Notes under the pieces: generated by a model
The model's database searches: none
What the model saw: only the letters and a program-made list of their open reading frames with translations
Told to the model about the DNA's origin: nothing
Shown: piece after piece, positions 38,639 to 47,319 of the stretch
How positions within the stretch are numbered: the stretch's first letter is position 1
Layout of the letters: each line of letters starts with the position of its first letter
Program-made: the position numbers and the translations under genes
NCBI RefSeq assembly: GCF_004342175.1
Contig: NZ_SMAO01000007.1
Span: 159,393 to 223,392 of the forward strand
Origin: Thiobaca trueperi
Lineage (GTDB): Bacteria; Pseudomonadota; Gammaproteobacteria; Chromatiales; Chromatiaceae
Length of the DNA stretch: 64,000 nucleotides
Direction: 5' to 3'

Positions 38639-40525
38639 TCATCCAAGTTCAGCCTGCACGCTGGCGATGATTCCGGGCGCGTCCAGTCCGCACATCGCAA
38701 GCTGTTCGGCGTGCTCGGCGTGGTCGATATAACGATCCGGCAGACCCAGATGAAGGCAGCGCACGACCAGACCCTGGCTGGAGAGGAATTCAGCCACGCC
38801 GCTCCCGGCCCCGCCAGCGATGGCGTTTTCTTCGAGCGTGACCAGGATGTCATGATCCCGCGCCAGATCCCGGATCAGTGCCTCATCAAGCGGTTTGACG
38901 AAACGCATGTTCGCCACCGTGGCGTTCAGGGTCTCAGCCGCTGTCAGCGCGGGTGCAACCAGACTGCCGAAGGCGAGCAGGGCAATCCGCTGGCCGGTGC
39001 GAACGATCTCACCGCGACCGATGGGCAGGGCGGGGGCGTCTGAATCAATCGTGACTCCGGGGCCGCCGCCGCGCGGATAGCGCACCATTGCCGGGCCTTC
39101 ATATTCATAGGCGGTCTTGAGCATCCGCCGACATTCGTTTTCGTCCGACGGGGCCAAAATCAGCAGATTCGGGATGGGGCGACAAAAGCTCAGATCGAAG
39201 CTGCCGGCGTGGGTCGCGCCATCCGGCCCGACCAGTCCGCCGCGATCCACGGCAAAGGTGACATCCAGATTTTGCAGACAGACATCATGGACGAGCTGGT
39301 CGTAGGCGCGCTGCAGGAAGCTGGAATAGATGGCGACCACCGGCTTGAGCCCTTCGCAGGCCATGCCGGCGGCGAGTGTGACGGCATGCTGTTCGGCGAT
39401 GCCGACATCGAAATAGCGGTCGGGGAAGCGTTTGGAGAAGGCGGTGAGTCCCGAGCCCTCGCACATGGCCGGGGTGATGCCGACCAGACGTTTGTCGGCG
39501 GCAGCGGCGTCGCACAGCCAGCCGCCGAAGATCTGGGTGTAGGTCGGCCCCTTGGCGGTGCCCTTGCGCAGCTCGCCGGTCTGGCGGTTGAAGGGCGTCA
39601 CACCGTGATAGGTGGTCGGCTGACCCTCTGCCGGCTCGTAGCCGCGCCCCTTCCTGGTGACGACATGCAGCAGGCGCTGCCCCGGCATCTCCTTGATATT
39701 GCGCAGCGTCTTGATCATCGACGCCATGTCGTGGCCGTCGATGGGGCCGATATAATTGAAGCCCAGCTCCTCGAACAGGGTGCTCGGCATCAGCATGCCT
39801 TTGACATGCTCTTCCCAGCGACCGACCAGATGCCGCAACTGGGGCATGCCGGCGAGCGCGTTCTTGCTGCCTTCGCGCATGGAGGTATAGATCTTGCCGG
39901 AGAGCAGTCGCGACAGATGATTGCTGATGGCCCCGACCGGCGGCGAGATCGACATCTCGTTGTCGTTGAGGATGACGACCAGATCGATGTCCATCGACCC
40001 CGCATGATTGAGCGCCTCGAAGGCCATGCCTGCGCCGAGTGCGCCGTCGCCGATCACCGCGATCACCGTGCGCCGTTCACCGCGCTGCTTGGCCGCGAGC
40101 GCCATGCCGAGCGCGGCGCTGATGGAGGTGCTGGAGTGACCGACGCCGAAGCTGTCGTATTCGCTCTCGCAGCGTTTCGGAAAGCCCGAGAGACCGTCCT
40201 TCTGACGCATGCTGATCATGCGGTCGCGGCGTCCGGTGAGGATCTTGTGCGGATAGGCCTGGTGGCCCACGTCCCAGATCAGCCGGTCGTGCGGGGTGTC
40301 GAAGACATAATGCAGACCGATGGTCAGTTCCACCACGCCGAGCCCCGCCGCCAGATGGCCGCCGGTCTGGGAGACACATTCGACCAGGAAACCGCGCAGC
40401 TCGCTTGCGACCTCGGGAAGCAGGCTCTCGGGCAGGGCGCGCAGGTTGATCGGGCTGTTGATCGAATCAAGGAGTGAGCGGCGGTGGGAAACGACGCCGG
40501 AGTCGCTCAAGGTGCGGTGTGGCAT
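38639..40525 (-). CDS. dxs: 1-deoxy-D-xylulose-5-phosphate synthase
   Basis: A 628-residue thiamine diphosphate enzyme. Hallmarks are [27 protein letters not shown], the ThDP motif [18 protein letters not shown] with [29 protein letters not shown], and [15 protein letters not shown]. It makes DXP from pyruvate and glyceraldehyde 3-phosphate, the entry step of the MEP isoprenoid pathway, which in phototrophs also feeds carotenoids and the bacteriochlorophyll tail. ATG 40525 gives the family-typical length. It stands alone between a repeat and an ATPase gene. Confidence 0.96.
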   Translation of the reverse strand: MPHRTLSDSGVVSHRRSLLDSINSPINLRALPESLLPEVASELRGFLVECVSQTGGHLAAGLGVVELTIGLHYVFDTPHDRLIWDVGHQAYPHKILTGRRDRMISMRQKDGLSGFPKRCESEYDSFGVGHSSTSISAALGMALAAKQRGERRTVIAVIGDGALGAGMAFEALNHAGSMDIDLVVILNDNEMSISPPVGAISNHLSRLLSGKIYTSMREGSKNALAGMPQLRHLVGRWEEHVKGMLMPSTLFEELGFNYIGPIDGHDMASMIKTLRNIKEMPGQRLLHVVTRKGRGYEPAEGQPTTYHGVTPFNRQTGELRKGTAKGPTYTQIFGGWLCDAAAADKRLVGITPAMCEGSGLTAFSKRFPDRYFDVGIAEQHAVTLAAGMACEGLKPVVAIYSSFLQRAYDQLVHDVCLQNLDVTFAVDRGGLVGPDGATHAGSFDLSFCRPIPNLLILAPSDENECRRMLKTAYEYEGPAMVRYPRGGGPGVTIDSDAPALPIGRGEIVRTGQRIALLAFGSLVAPALTAAETLNATVANMRFVKPLDEALIRDLARDHDILVTLEENAIAGGAGSGVAEFLSSQGLVVRCLHLGLPDRYIDHAEHAEQLAMCGLDAPGIIASVQAELG

Positions 40526-40651
40526 GGTCTGAGTGTCTGTTTTTTGACAAGCGGCGTAGTTTAGACCAATCGCTGGACGGTTGCCCAAGCAAACCATGTC
40601 CGCTGTCCGCCGCCTTGACTGCGAATCCCTGCCGGACGTTCTGAATGGCGT

Positions 40652-42226
40652 TCAGGCGCGCACGATCTGGATTCGCCGGCCCTGCGGGCTGATCTGCTCG
40701 CTGCTGGTCGTCCGTTCGGCGATAGCTGGCTGTCCCGTCCGCCGGTCGAAGATCACCAGCCAGCCGGTTTCCAGTCCCAATCCGGCCAGATAACCATCCA
40801 ATTGCATCAGACCCTGAGTCAGCGGGTCCGGGGCACCATCGCGCCAGACCTTGAGTTCGATCCCCAGCGTCACCGCGCCATAGCGCAGACAGAGATCCAT
40901 GCGTCCCATGCCGATGGCATATTCGCGTTCCAGCGTCCCGCCGCCGTTGATGACCCGATGCAGAAAGGCCATCAGCACCAGATGCGGCGCGATCTCGTGA
41001 TAGGGCGCGCTTTTGAGCAGCGGCTCGCCGTGCTGGCGCCAGAAGGCGAGGAAGGCATCGAGCAGAGCGTCGGGGTTCAGCGAACCGTCCGGATTGAGCC
41101 AGGTCGGGGCGATCCGGGGCAGCGAATCCTGCGGCCCGCTGGCCAGCGCACGCGGCAGGACTTCGCGGTAGATGGGATTGGCGACGATCAGACCGCCCGC
41201 GCCGTCTCGGCGCAACAGCCCCAGATCGACCAGATACTGACGATCATCCTCGGCCACTTCGCCCGGCTCGGTGCCGGCCAGCATCGGCTCGATGATCCGT
41301 CGCACCCGGGGCTCCTGCAATTTGTGCGCAAGCTGATCGAGATGGGTGACGCGCTCCAGGATCATCGACTCCTTGGCCTGATCGATCAGCTCCCGGGTAA
41401 TCGGCTGGGTGCGGTCGCGGGCCGTGCGAATCTCGAAGCAGGCACGATAGGCCAGGGCATTGACCAGCCACGGCTGGCCCTGCGTCAACTCCCACACCCG
41501 GTCGAGCGCCTCCGGGGTGAACACCTGCCCGGTCTCGTGGGTATGTTCCAGCAGCAGGGTACGGGTCTCCCCGGCGCTGAAGTCGCCCAGTCGCAGCGAC
41601 TTGGCCTTGATGTTGAAGGCACTGCCGCCGGTGATGGGTTCCGCTTCGGATGACGCATGAATCCGGTAGTCGCGCAGGTCGCGCACCCCGCAGAGGATGA
41701 TCGTCTGCGGAAAGGCCGTCGGGCGCTGGGTGTAGCCGGCGCGCAACTGACGCAGCAGCGAGATCAGGGTATCGCCGACCAGGGCGTCCACCTCGTCGAG
41801 CAGCAGCACCAATGGCTGCGGGCTGTGCTGGCTCCAGGATTCCAGCAGCCCGCCGAGCATCCCCTCGGCGCTCCGCGCCGCCAGAGCCTCTTCGTTCCAG
41901 GCAAACAGGCGCTCATCGCCCGTGTAGAGACGGGCGGCGGCCGCGATCGTCCCGCAGATGGCGCGCATGCCGCGCGCCACATCCTCGCGCGCCGTCTGGG
42001 CGATTTCCAGATTGGCATAAACCGCCCGATAGCGCCCCTCGCGGTTCAGATGCTCCATCAGCGCCAGCAGGCAGGAGGTTTTGCCGGTCTGGCGTGGGGC
42101 GTGCAGCAGGAAATATTTTTCCTGGTTGATCAGATCGAGAACTTCCTCCAGGTTCCAGCGCGACAGGGGCGGCAGGCTGTAATGGCGGTCGGGGCGGACC
42201 GGGCCTTCGGTGGTGAAAAAGCGCAT
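40652..42226 (-). CDS. AAA ATPase with C-terminal nuclease-like domain
   Basis: A 524-residue protein of a widespread AAA family (AAA_14-like). Walker A is APRQTGKTS (near residue 42), Walker B LVLLLDEVD, and sensor-like IILCGVRDLRDYRI follows. A winged-helix region lies in the middle, and the C-terminal part contains MDLCLRYGAVTLGIELKVWRDG, which resembles a PD-(D/E)XK nuclease strand with the E-x-K motif. ATG 42226 follows GGAGA; the upstream frame to 42595 runs antisense through a tandem repeat and is not used. The role is unknown; such genes often travel with mobile or defence DNA. It is divergent from the DGR. Confidence 0.8.
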   Translation of the reverse strand: MRFFTTEGPVRPDRHYSLPPLSRWNLEEVLDLINQEKYFLLHAPRQTGKTSCLLALMEHLNREGRYRAVYANLEIAQTAREDVARGMRAICGTIAAAARLYTGDERLFAWNEEALAARSAEGMLGGLLESWSQHSPQPLVLLLDEVDALVGDTLISLLRQLRAGYTQRPTAFPQTIILCGVRDLRDYRIHASSEAEPITGGSAFNIKAKSLRLGDFSAGETRTLLLEHTHETGQVFTPEALDRVWELTQGQPWLVNALAYRACFEIRTARDRTQPITRELIDQAKESMILERVTHLDQLAHKLQEPRVRRIIEPMLAGTEPGEVAEDDRQYLVDLGLLRRDGAGGLIVANPIYREVLPRALASGPQDSLPRIAPTWLNPDGSLNPDALLDAFLAFWRQHGEPLLKSAPYHEIAPHLVLMAFLHRVINGGGTLEREYAIGMGRMDLCLRYGAVTLGIELKVWRDGAPDPLTQGLMQLDGYLAGLGLETGWLVIFDRRTGQPAIAERTTSSEQISPQGRRIQIVRA

Positions 42227-42683
42227 GGCGGGTCTCCAGATGGCGAGGGCGCGAGGCGTCAAGGATAACCCGGAGCGGTTCGGCCAGGGCCGTTCGCCCG
42301 CTGATCGGGGGATTGATTTTTGTGTGTAAGTTATGGCAGATTCGCCCGCGCGCCGAAAACCCTGCCGATCCTGTTGAATTCTGGGCCATCTCCACCGGAA
42401 TGTTGACATGATGTCGTCCTGCCGCATCCTCATTGCCGAGCCGAGCCGAGCCGAGCCGAGCCGAGCCGAGCCGAGCCGCTGGCCGTTTTCCCCCGTTTTT
42501 CGCCGGGATCCATCCCGTTTGCCCATGCCGCCGTCAGGTGCGCCGAACGGGCGCCGGTGCGCCGTGATGGTCCGTCCTGACCGCCACCCGCACACGCCGC
42601 GCCCAGAACGGGCGGCACCCGTCCGACTCCGTTTTCATCGCCTGCGCCGGCCATCTCATCCATCCCGTTCTCCTGGAGGCTCC
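42227..42683. other. Divergent intergenic region upstream of the DGR
   Basis: A 457-base region between the AAA ATPase gene and DGR target 1. It contains a pentanucleotide tandem repeat (42435-42478), and promoters for both directions are expected here. An open frame from ATG 42408 crosses the tandem repeat and continues in phase into target 1, but its composition is unlike a protein. Confidence 0.55.
42435..42478 (+). repeat. Pentanucleotide tandem repeat (GCCGA)
   Basis: Nearly nine uninterrupted copies of GCCGA over 44 bases. Because the unit is not a multiple of three, copy-number change by slippage would shift any frame passing through it and alter spacing in the divergent promoter region of the AAA ATPase and DGR target 1. 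Confidence 0.9.
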
Positions 42684-43469
42684 ATGCGTCGCCTGATCGC
42701 CCTGCTCGTTTTCGTCTTTGTTTCGCTGCCGGCGCTGGGCGATGTTGCGCCGCCGGTTCCGCTCAACGACACCGGCCAGACTCAGTGCCTGAACGCCGCC
42801 GGCAATGCCCTTGAAGCCTGCGATGCTACCAACACCGACGATTCCGCCAACTCTCCGCGCCAGGACGCCCGCTTCGGGCGCGACGCGGCGGCCGCCGCTG
42901 GCGTCCTGACCAAGACCGGCGGCGGTGCGGCGGGGTTCGATTTCACCAGGATCTGCAACAGCGGCGATGCCGTCGGGACCGGTGCCTGTCCGGCGAATCC
43001 GTCGCTCGGCAGCGATGCCAACGACTGGGCCTGCACCCGCGACAACGTCACCGGCCTGATCTGGGAGGTCAAGACCGACGATAACGGTCTGCGCGACAAG
43101 GATTGGACCTACACTTGGTTCAACGGCACGACGGGCACCCCGGACGGCACCAACAATTGCAACCCCAACACCCGCTGCGACACCGACAAATTCGTCGCTG
43201 ATGTCAACACCGCCGGTCTCTGCGGCTTCAGCAGCGGTTGGCGTCTCCCCACCCGCCGCGAGCTGCTGTCCATCGTCCATCTGGGTGCCAGCAGTCCGGC
43301 CATCGATACGGCTTATTTTCCCAATACAGTCAGCAATTGGTATTGGAGCGGCGATTTGTACACGCCCAATCCGGCCGGCGCCTGGAGCGTGCATTTCTAC
43401 GATGGCAACGCCCTCGCCTACGACCATGACTATGGCTACCACGTTCGTCTCGTGCGTGGCGGACAGTGA
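42684..43469 (+). CDS. DGR target 1: secreted DUF1566 lectin-fold protein with variable C-terminus
   Basis: A 261-residue protein with signal peptide (LIALLVFVFVSLPALG) and a DUF1566 domain, a C-type-lectin-like fold common among DGR targets: NVTGLIWEVKTDDNG, SGWRLPTRRELLSIV, NTVSNWYWSGDLYTPNPAGAW. The last 28 or so residues (233-260) are the variable repeat and end in VRLVRGGQ. Variable residues sit where such folds expose their ligand-binding face. ATG 42684 follows GGAGG closely. The avd gene starts 26 bases after its stop, so target, avd, template and RT form one operon. The ligand is unknown; by analogy it may display binding diversity at or outside the cell surface. Confidence 0.9.
   Translation: MRRLIALLVFVFVSLPALGDVAPPVPLNDTGQTQCLNAAGNALEACDATNTDDSANSPRQDARFGRDAAAAAGVLTKTGGGAAGFDFTRICNSGDAVGTGACPANPSLGSDANDWACTRDNVTGLIWEVKTDDNGLRDKDWTYTWFNGTTGTPDGTNNCNPNTRCDTDKFVADVNTAGLCGFSSGWRLPTRRELLSIVHLGASSPAIDTAYFPNTVSNWYWSGDLYTPNPAGAWSVHFYDGNALAYDHDYGYHVRLVRGGQ
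43380..43463 (+). repeat. DGR variable repeat VR1
   Basis: An 84-base segment aligned without gaps to the template repeat 43775-43858. It differs at 12 positions, and every one corresponds to an adenine in the template. The last 22 bases (GTTCGTCTCGTG and onward) are adenine-poor and identical, as expected of the initiation-of-mutagenic-homology end. Confidence 0.95.
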
Positions 43470-43495
43470 TTTGACCCTTTTGATGTGATCGCGCC

Positions 43496-43864
43496 ATGGC
43501 CCGTTATCGTCATTTACCCATCTGGAAGGCCGCGCTGGAGCTGGCCGTGCATCTGGAACAGGCGGTGCGCAGTTTTCCGCGCTATCACAAATACACCCTG
43601 GGCAGCGAACTGCGCCAGACCGCGCAGCGTCTGTGCCGACTGGTGGCACGCGCCAACGATGCGCGCGAGACGCGCGCCCTGGTACTGGACGATCTGGTGC
43701 TGACGGTGGAGGAGATGAAAACACTCCTGACCCTGGCCAAGGAGGTCGGTGCCTTCGCCCAGTTCAACGATTTCGCCTGGAACGTGAATTTCAACAATGG
43801 CAACACCAACGCCAACAACCATGACAATGACAACCACGTTCGTCTCGTGCGTGGCGGAGCGTGA
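43496..43864 (+). CDS. avd: DGR accessory variability determinant Avd, with the template repeat as its 3' end
   Basis: A 122-residue frame. Residues 1-92 match Avd/23S-intervening-sequence-like four-helix proteins: RYRHLPIWKAALELAVHLEQ, FPRYHKYTLGSELRQTAQRL, RANDARETRALVLDDL, EEMKTLLTLAKEVGAFAQF. Avd is a basic pentameric protein that binds the RT and the template RNA. After residue 92 the expected last helix is missing and the frame runs straight into the template repeat (FAWNVNFNNGNTNANNHDND), ending 6 bases beyond it. Avd therefore seems 3'-truncated and fused to the template. Whether the fusion is functional is unknown. Confidence 0.82.
   Translation: MARYRHLPIWKAALELAVHLEQAVRSFPRYHKYTLGSELRQTAQRLCRLVARANDARETRALVLDDLVLTVEEMKTLLTLAKEVGAFAQFNDFAWNVNFNNGNTNANNHDNDNHVRLVRGGA
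43775..43858 (+). repeat. DGR template repeat TR
   Basis: An 84-base adenine-rich template (26 A) dominated by AAC and AAT codons, the codon choice that lets adenine mutagenesis reach the most amino acids without stop codons. It is the non-mutated source for VR1 and VR2: 24 of 24 differences lie at its adenines, none at the other 58 bases. It lies inside the avd frame and overlaps the start of the RT frame. Confidence 0.95.
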
Positions 43865-44902
43865 ACGCGCGGGCGCGGCGCGGGGCGATCAACTGTCCCG
43901 CACCGTCGAACCCTTCGGATTGGAAGCCCTGTGGCGCGTCTATCTGGCCTGCCGCCGGGGCAAGCGCCAGCCCCGCGATACCCAGCGTTACGAGTCCAGC
44001 GTGCTCGATCATCTGGTCTCCACACGCGACGCCCTGGCCAGCCTGCGCTGGCGCCCCTCCCGCACCCTTGCCTTCGTCGTCGATCAGCCCAAACGGCGCG
44101 AGATTCATGCCGCGACCTTTGCCGATCGGGTCGTCCATCATCTGCTGGTAGAACGGCTGGCGCGGCTCTGTGAGCCGGTGTTCATCCATGATTCCTACGC
44201 CAACCGCCGGGGCAAGGGCACCCATGCCGCCGTGGCGCGCCTGCATGCCTTTATGCGCTCGGCGACGCAGGGCGGGCGTCTGCCGGCTTATATTTTCATG
44301 CCCGGCTGGCCGCGTTCGAGCGCGCCCATGTCCGCGCCAACGCCCTGCGGCTGCCGCCAGCGGCACGCGAGGGGCTGCGCGCCCAGGTCGCCAGCTTTCT
44401 GGGACATTGCCGCCATGCCAGCGCCGCGCGGCTGTGGCGCGGCACGCTGACGCGCTTCCCCTGGCTGGCGGCGGTGTTCGACCATCCCGAGGACGCCACG
44501 CACGGCCGTCCTTTGCGCCCGGCCTGGACGGCGGCATCGGTTTCCGGTCTGGCCGGGCAGTATCGTGCCCTAGCGCGGCGTCACCCTGAGGCGCGGCTGC
44601 TCATGCAATGCGGCAACCGCTGGCTGCTGACAGCCCCGCACGCGGCCGGCGCACGGCGGCTGGTCGCGCCCGGTGCGAGCCGGGTGCGCCGCCCCGGTCT
44701 GGGCGAGTGCCTGGAAGTCGATCCCCGCGATCTGCCGGCCCTGCGCGAACGCCTGAAACGCGCCGGTCAGGCCCATGCCCTGGCGACCCAGACCGGCCAC
44801 TACCGGACCGGTTTCAAACGCCGCGAGCTGGTGCTGCTCTGGCGTCCCGCCACCTCAACCGCTTCGCCTTTTCTTGCCTCATCCACTGGAGTGACGTCAT
44901 GA
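43851..44902 (+). pseudogene. DGR reverse transcriptase with core deleted and frame shifted; MutS-I-like C-terminus
   Basis: The first part (frame from about 43851 to about 44300) is the N-terminus of a DGR RT: LEALWRVYLACRRGKRQPRD, DQPKRREIHAATFADRVVHHLL, FIHDSYANRRGKGTHAAVARLHAF. It then jumps to a different frame (about 44284-44902) that matches the RT thumb: HARLAAFERAHVRANALRLP and RHASAARLWRGTLTRFPWL. The palm motifs QxDIxxFF, QGxxxGxxxSQ and YxDD, perhaps 300-450 bases, are absent. The last 100 residues (QYRALARRHPEARLLMQCGN, PALRERLKRAGQAHALATQTG) resemble MutS domain I, an accessory module reported in some DGRs. It cannot polymerise as written. Confidence 0.85.
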
Positions 44903-47253
44903 TCCGCCCGTCCCGATCCCTGCTGTTGGCCGTCCTGGTCCTGCTGACCCTGGCGGGTGTCCGGCCCGCGCTGGCCCAGGTCTCTCAATTCACCGTCAAT
45001 GCAGACGGCACCGTCACCGACAGCGTCACCGGTCTGATCTGGGACCGCTGTTCCTGGGGGCAAGATCCCAATACCTGCGCTGGCACGGCCAGCCTCCACG
45101 ATTGGCAGCAGGCGCTGGGCGTGGCGGTCACGGCCAATGGGGCGAGTCACAAGGGCCACACCGACTGGCGTCTGCCCAACCGTAACGAGCTGGAATCCCT
45201 GGTCAAGATCACGGCATCCAATCCGGCCATCGACACGAACGCCTTTCCCAATACGCCGTCAGGCTGGTATTGGTCGTCCACACCGTACACGCCCGGTCCA
45301 GCCTACGCCTGGTACGTGACTTTCAACGATGGCAACGCCTACGCCGGCCACCATGGCACTGACTACCGCGTTCGTCTCGTGCGTGGCGGACAGTTATTTG
45401 ACACTTTTGATGCCTTGGCGCCCTCCCACAGCGTCACCTCCTCGGCGGGCACGGGCGGCGGCATCAGCCCGACCGGGGCGCAAACCATCAACCACGACGC
45501 GACCACGACCTTCACCGTTACGCCCGATACCGGTTACAGCCTCGCCAGCGTCGGCGGCACCTGCGGCGGCAGTCTGAGCGGCACCGCTTACACCACCAAC
45601 GCCATCACCGGTGCTTGCACGGTCGAGGCGAGCTTTACCCTCAACAGCTACAGCGTCACCCCCTCGGCAGGCGCAAACGGCAGCATCAGTCCGACCACGG
45701 TACAAACCATCAACCACGGCGCGACCGCGACCTTCACCGTCACCCCCAATCCCGGCTATACCGCCAGCGTCGGCGGCACCTGCGGCGGCAGTCTGAGCGG
45801 GACGACCTACACCACCAGCGCCATCACCGGTGCTTGCACGGTCGAGGCGAGCTTTACCCTCAACAGCTACAGCGTCACCCCCTCGGCAGGCGCAAACGGC
45901 AGCATCAGTCCGACCACGGTACAAACCATCAACCACGGCACGACCGCGACCTTCACCGTCACCCCCAATCCCGGCTACATCGCCAGCGTCGGCGGCACCT
46001 GCGGCGGCAGTCTGAGCGGGACCGCTTACACCACCAACGCCATCACCGCTAATTGCACGGCGGCAGCGAGCTTTAACTGGATGGGCGGCGGGGGGCCATC
46101 CCCGGTCAACGGCGTCTGCGGCAGTGCCCACAATGGCCTTTTCCACGATCTGCCACCCAGCACGAGCGCCCTCTGCGCCAGCGGTACCGTCAGCGCTGTC
46201 ACGGGCAGCGGACCCTGGACCTGGAACTGTCTCGGCTTCGATGGCGGCACAACGGCTAGTTGCCGGGCCGACCGCGCCGTTCAGACCTATACCCTCACCA
46301 CCACGGTCAGCGTTGGCGGGACCGTCAGCCCGCCCTCGCAGGTCGTGAACGCGGGGGCTACCGCGACCTTTACCCTGATTCCCGCGACCGGTTATGCGAT
46401 CAGCAGCGCCAGCGGCTGCGGCGGCAGCCTGAGCGGCGCTAACTATGCCACCGCTCCCGTGACCGCTGCCTGCACCGTTACGGCTAATTTCGCCGCGAAC
46501 TGGATGGGACTGGTCGGCGACTGGGACGGCGATGGCGCCGCTACGGCCGGGTTATACAACCCCGTGTCCGGCACCTTTTATCTGCGCAACGCCAATACGT
46601 CGGGGCTGTCTGATGTCGTCTTCCGCTATGGCCCTGCGCCGTCCGGCTGGTGGCCGCTGGCCGGCGACTGGAACGGCGACGGCATCAGCACGGTCGGGTT
46701 GTATGACCCGGTCACCGGCATCTTCTACTTACGCAACACCCATACCCCAGGGTTTGCAGATGTCACCTTCCGTTATGGCCCCCAGCAGACCGACTGGTAC
46801 CCGCTGGCCGGCGACTGGAACGGCGATGGGATCGATACCGTCGGACTCTACGTCCCGCAGTCGGCGATCTTCTTCCTGCGCAACACTCACACGCCGGGCG
46901 TTGCCGATGTCAGCTTCCGCTATGGGCCGGTCGCTAACGGTTGGCTCCCGCTGGCCGGCGACTGGAACCACGACGGCACCACCACCATCGGGCTCTATGA
47001 TGGTTGGGCCGGCCTGGTCTATCTGCGCCAGACCAACGCCCCCGGTGTCGCCGATGTGATCTTCCGCTATGGGCCGGTCGATAACGACTGGTGGCCGCTG
47101 GGCAGCGACTGGAATGGCGATGGCACGGATAGCATCGGGCTGTTCAAGCCGGTGACGCGGACCTTCTATCTGCGCGATAGCAACGCCCCCGGCGGGGCGC
47201 AGTATCCGGATGAACGGGGTTTCCTGATCATGGCCCCCGCCGCTGCCCCCTGA
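44899..47253 (+). CDS. DGR target 2: large secreted DUF1566 protein with internal variable repeat
   Basis: A 784-residue protein whose ATG overlaps the RT remnant stop. Order: signal peptide (LLLAVLVLLTLAGVRPALA); DUF1566 domain to residue about 164, whose end (137-164) is the variable repeat; three InlB-B-like repeats of about 73 residues (the second and third units, 45631-45849 and 45850-46068, are almost identical); a Cys/Trp segment; a fourth diverged repeat; then five repeats of about 49 residues with GDWNGDG motifs, resembling calcium-binding FG-GAP/VCBS repeats. Normally the variable repeat is C-terminal; here a stop codon seems to have been lost. Likely a long extracellular adhesin-like protein. 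Confidence 0.88.
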   Translation: MIRPSRSLLLAVLVLLTLAGVRPALAQVSQFTVNADGTVTDSVTGLIWDRCSWGQDPNTCAGTASLHDWQQALGVAVTANGASHKGHTDWRLPNRNELESLVKITASNPAIDTNAFPNTPSGWYWSSTPYTPGPAYAWYVTFNDGNAYAGHHGTDYRVRLVRGGQLFDTFDALAPSHSVTSSAGTGGGISPTGAQTINHDATTTFTVTPDTGYSLASVGGTCGGSLSGTAYTTNAITGACTVEASFTLNSYSVTPSAGANGSISPTTVQTINHGATATFTVTPNPGYTASVGGTCGGSLSGTTYTTSAITGACTVEASFTLNSYSVTPSAGANGSISPTTVQTINHGTTATFTVTPNPGYIASVGGTCGGSLSGTAYTTNAITANCTAAASFNWMGGGGPSPVNGVCGSAHNGLFHDLPPSTSALCASGTVSAVTGSGPWTWNCLGFDGGTTASCRADRAVQTYTLTTTVSVGGTVSPPSQVVNAGATATFTLIPATGYAISSASGCGGSLSGANYATAPVTAACTVTANFAANWMGLVGDWDGDGAATAGLYNPVSGTFYLRNANTSGLSDVVFRYGPAPSGWWPLAGDWNGDGISTVGLYDPVTGIFYLRNTHTPGFADVTFRYGPQQTDWYPLAGDWNGDGIDTVGLYVPQSAIFFLRNTHTPGVADVSFRYGPVANGWLPLAGDWNHDGTTTIGLYDGWAGLVYLRQTNAPGVADVIFRYGPVDNDWWPLGSDWNGDGTDSIGLFKPVTRTFYLRDSNAPGGAQYPDERGFLIMAPAAAP
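45307..45390 (+). repeat. DGR variable repeat VR2
   Basis: Aligned without gaps to the template 43775-43858 it has 12 differences, all at template adenines, and differs from VR1 at many of the same codons. Similarity to VR1 continues for about 20 bases past the template homology, but VR1 has CAG-TGA where VR2 has CAG-TTA. Confidence 0.95.
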
Positions 47254-47295
47254 GACAGACGCTCGGCCGCAGGCGAAATGTCTGATTGCTGGGTC

Positions 47296-47319
47296 CAGTC
47301 GCCCGCGAGCGGGCGACTG
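47296..47319. terminator. Hairpin after DGR target 2
   Basis: An 11-base-pair perfect GC-rich stem (CAGTCGCCCGC with its inverse) around a two-base GA turn, 42 bases after the target 2 stop. No T tract follows, so it may stabilise the transcript end or stop transcription only weakly. Confidence 0.55.

Noticed and set aside
39209..40477. Plus-strand frame of 422 codons within dxs
   Set aside because: Exact antisense of the strongly conserved dxs gene; His/Gly/Asp-rich shadow composition.
42408..42683. N-terminal extension of DGR target 1 through the GCCGA repeat
   Set aside because: It would place a long Pro/Arg-rich segment before a normal signal peptide; ATG 42684 has its own GGAGG. Only the slippage potential is kept as a finding.
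45394..46080. CRISPR-like regularly repeated DNA
   Set aside because: The repeats are 219 bases, in frame, and encode InlB-B-like protein domains; there are no short repeats with unique spacers.
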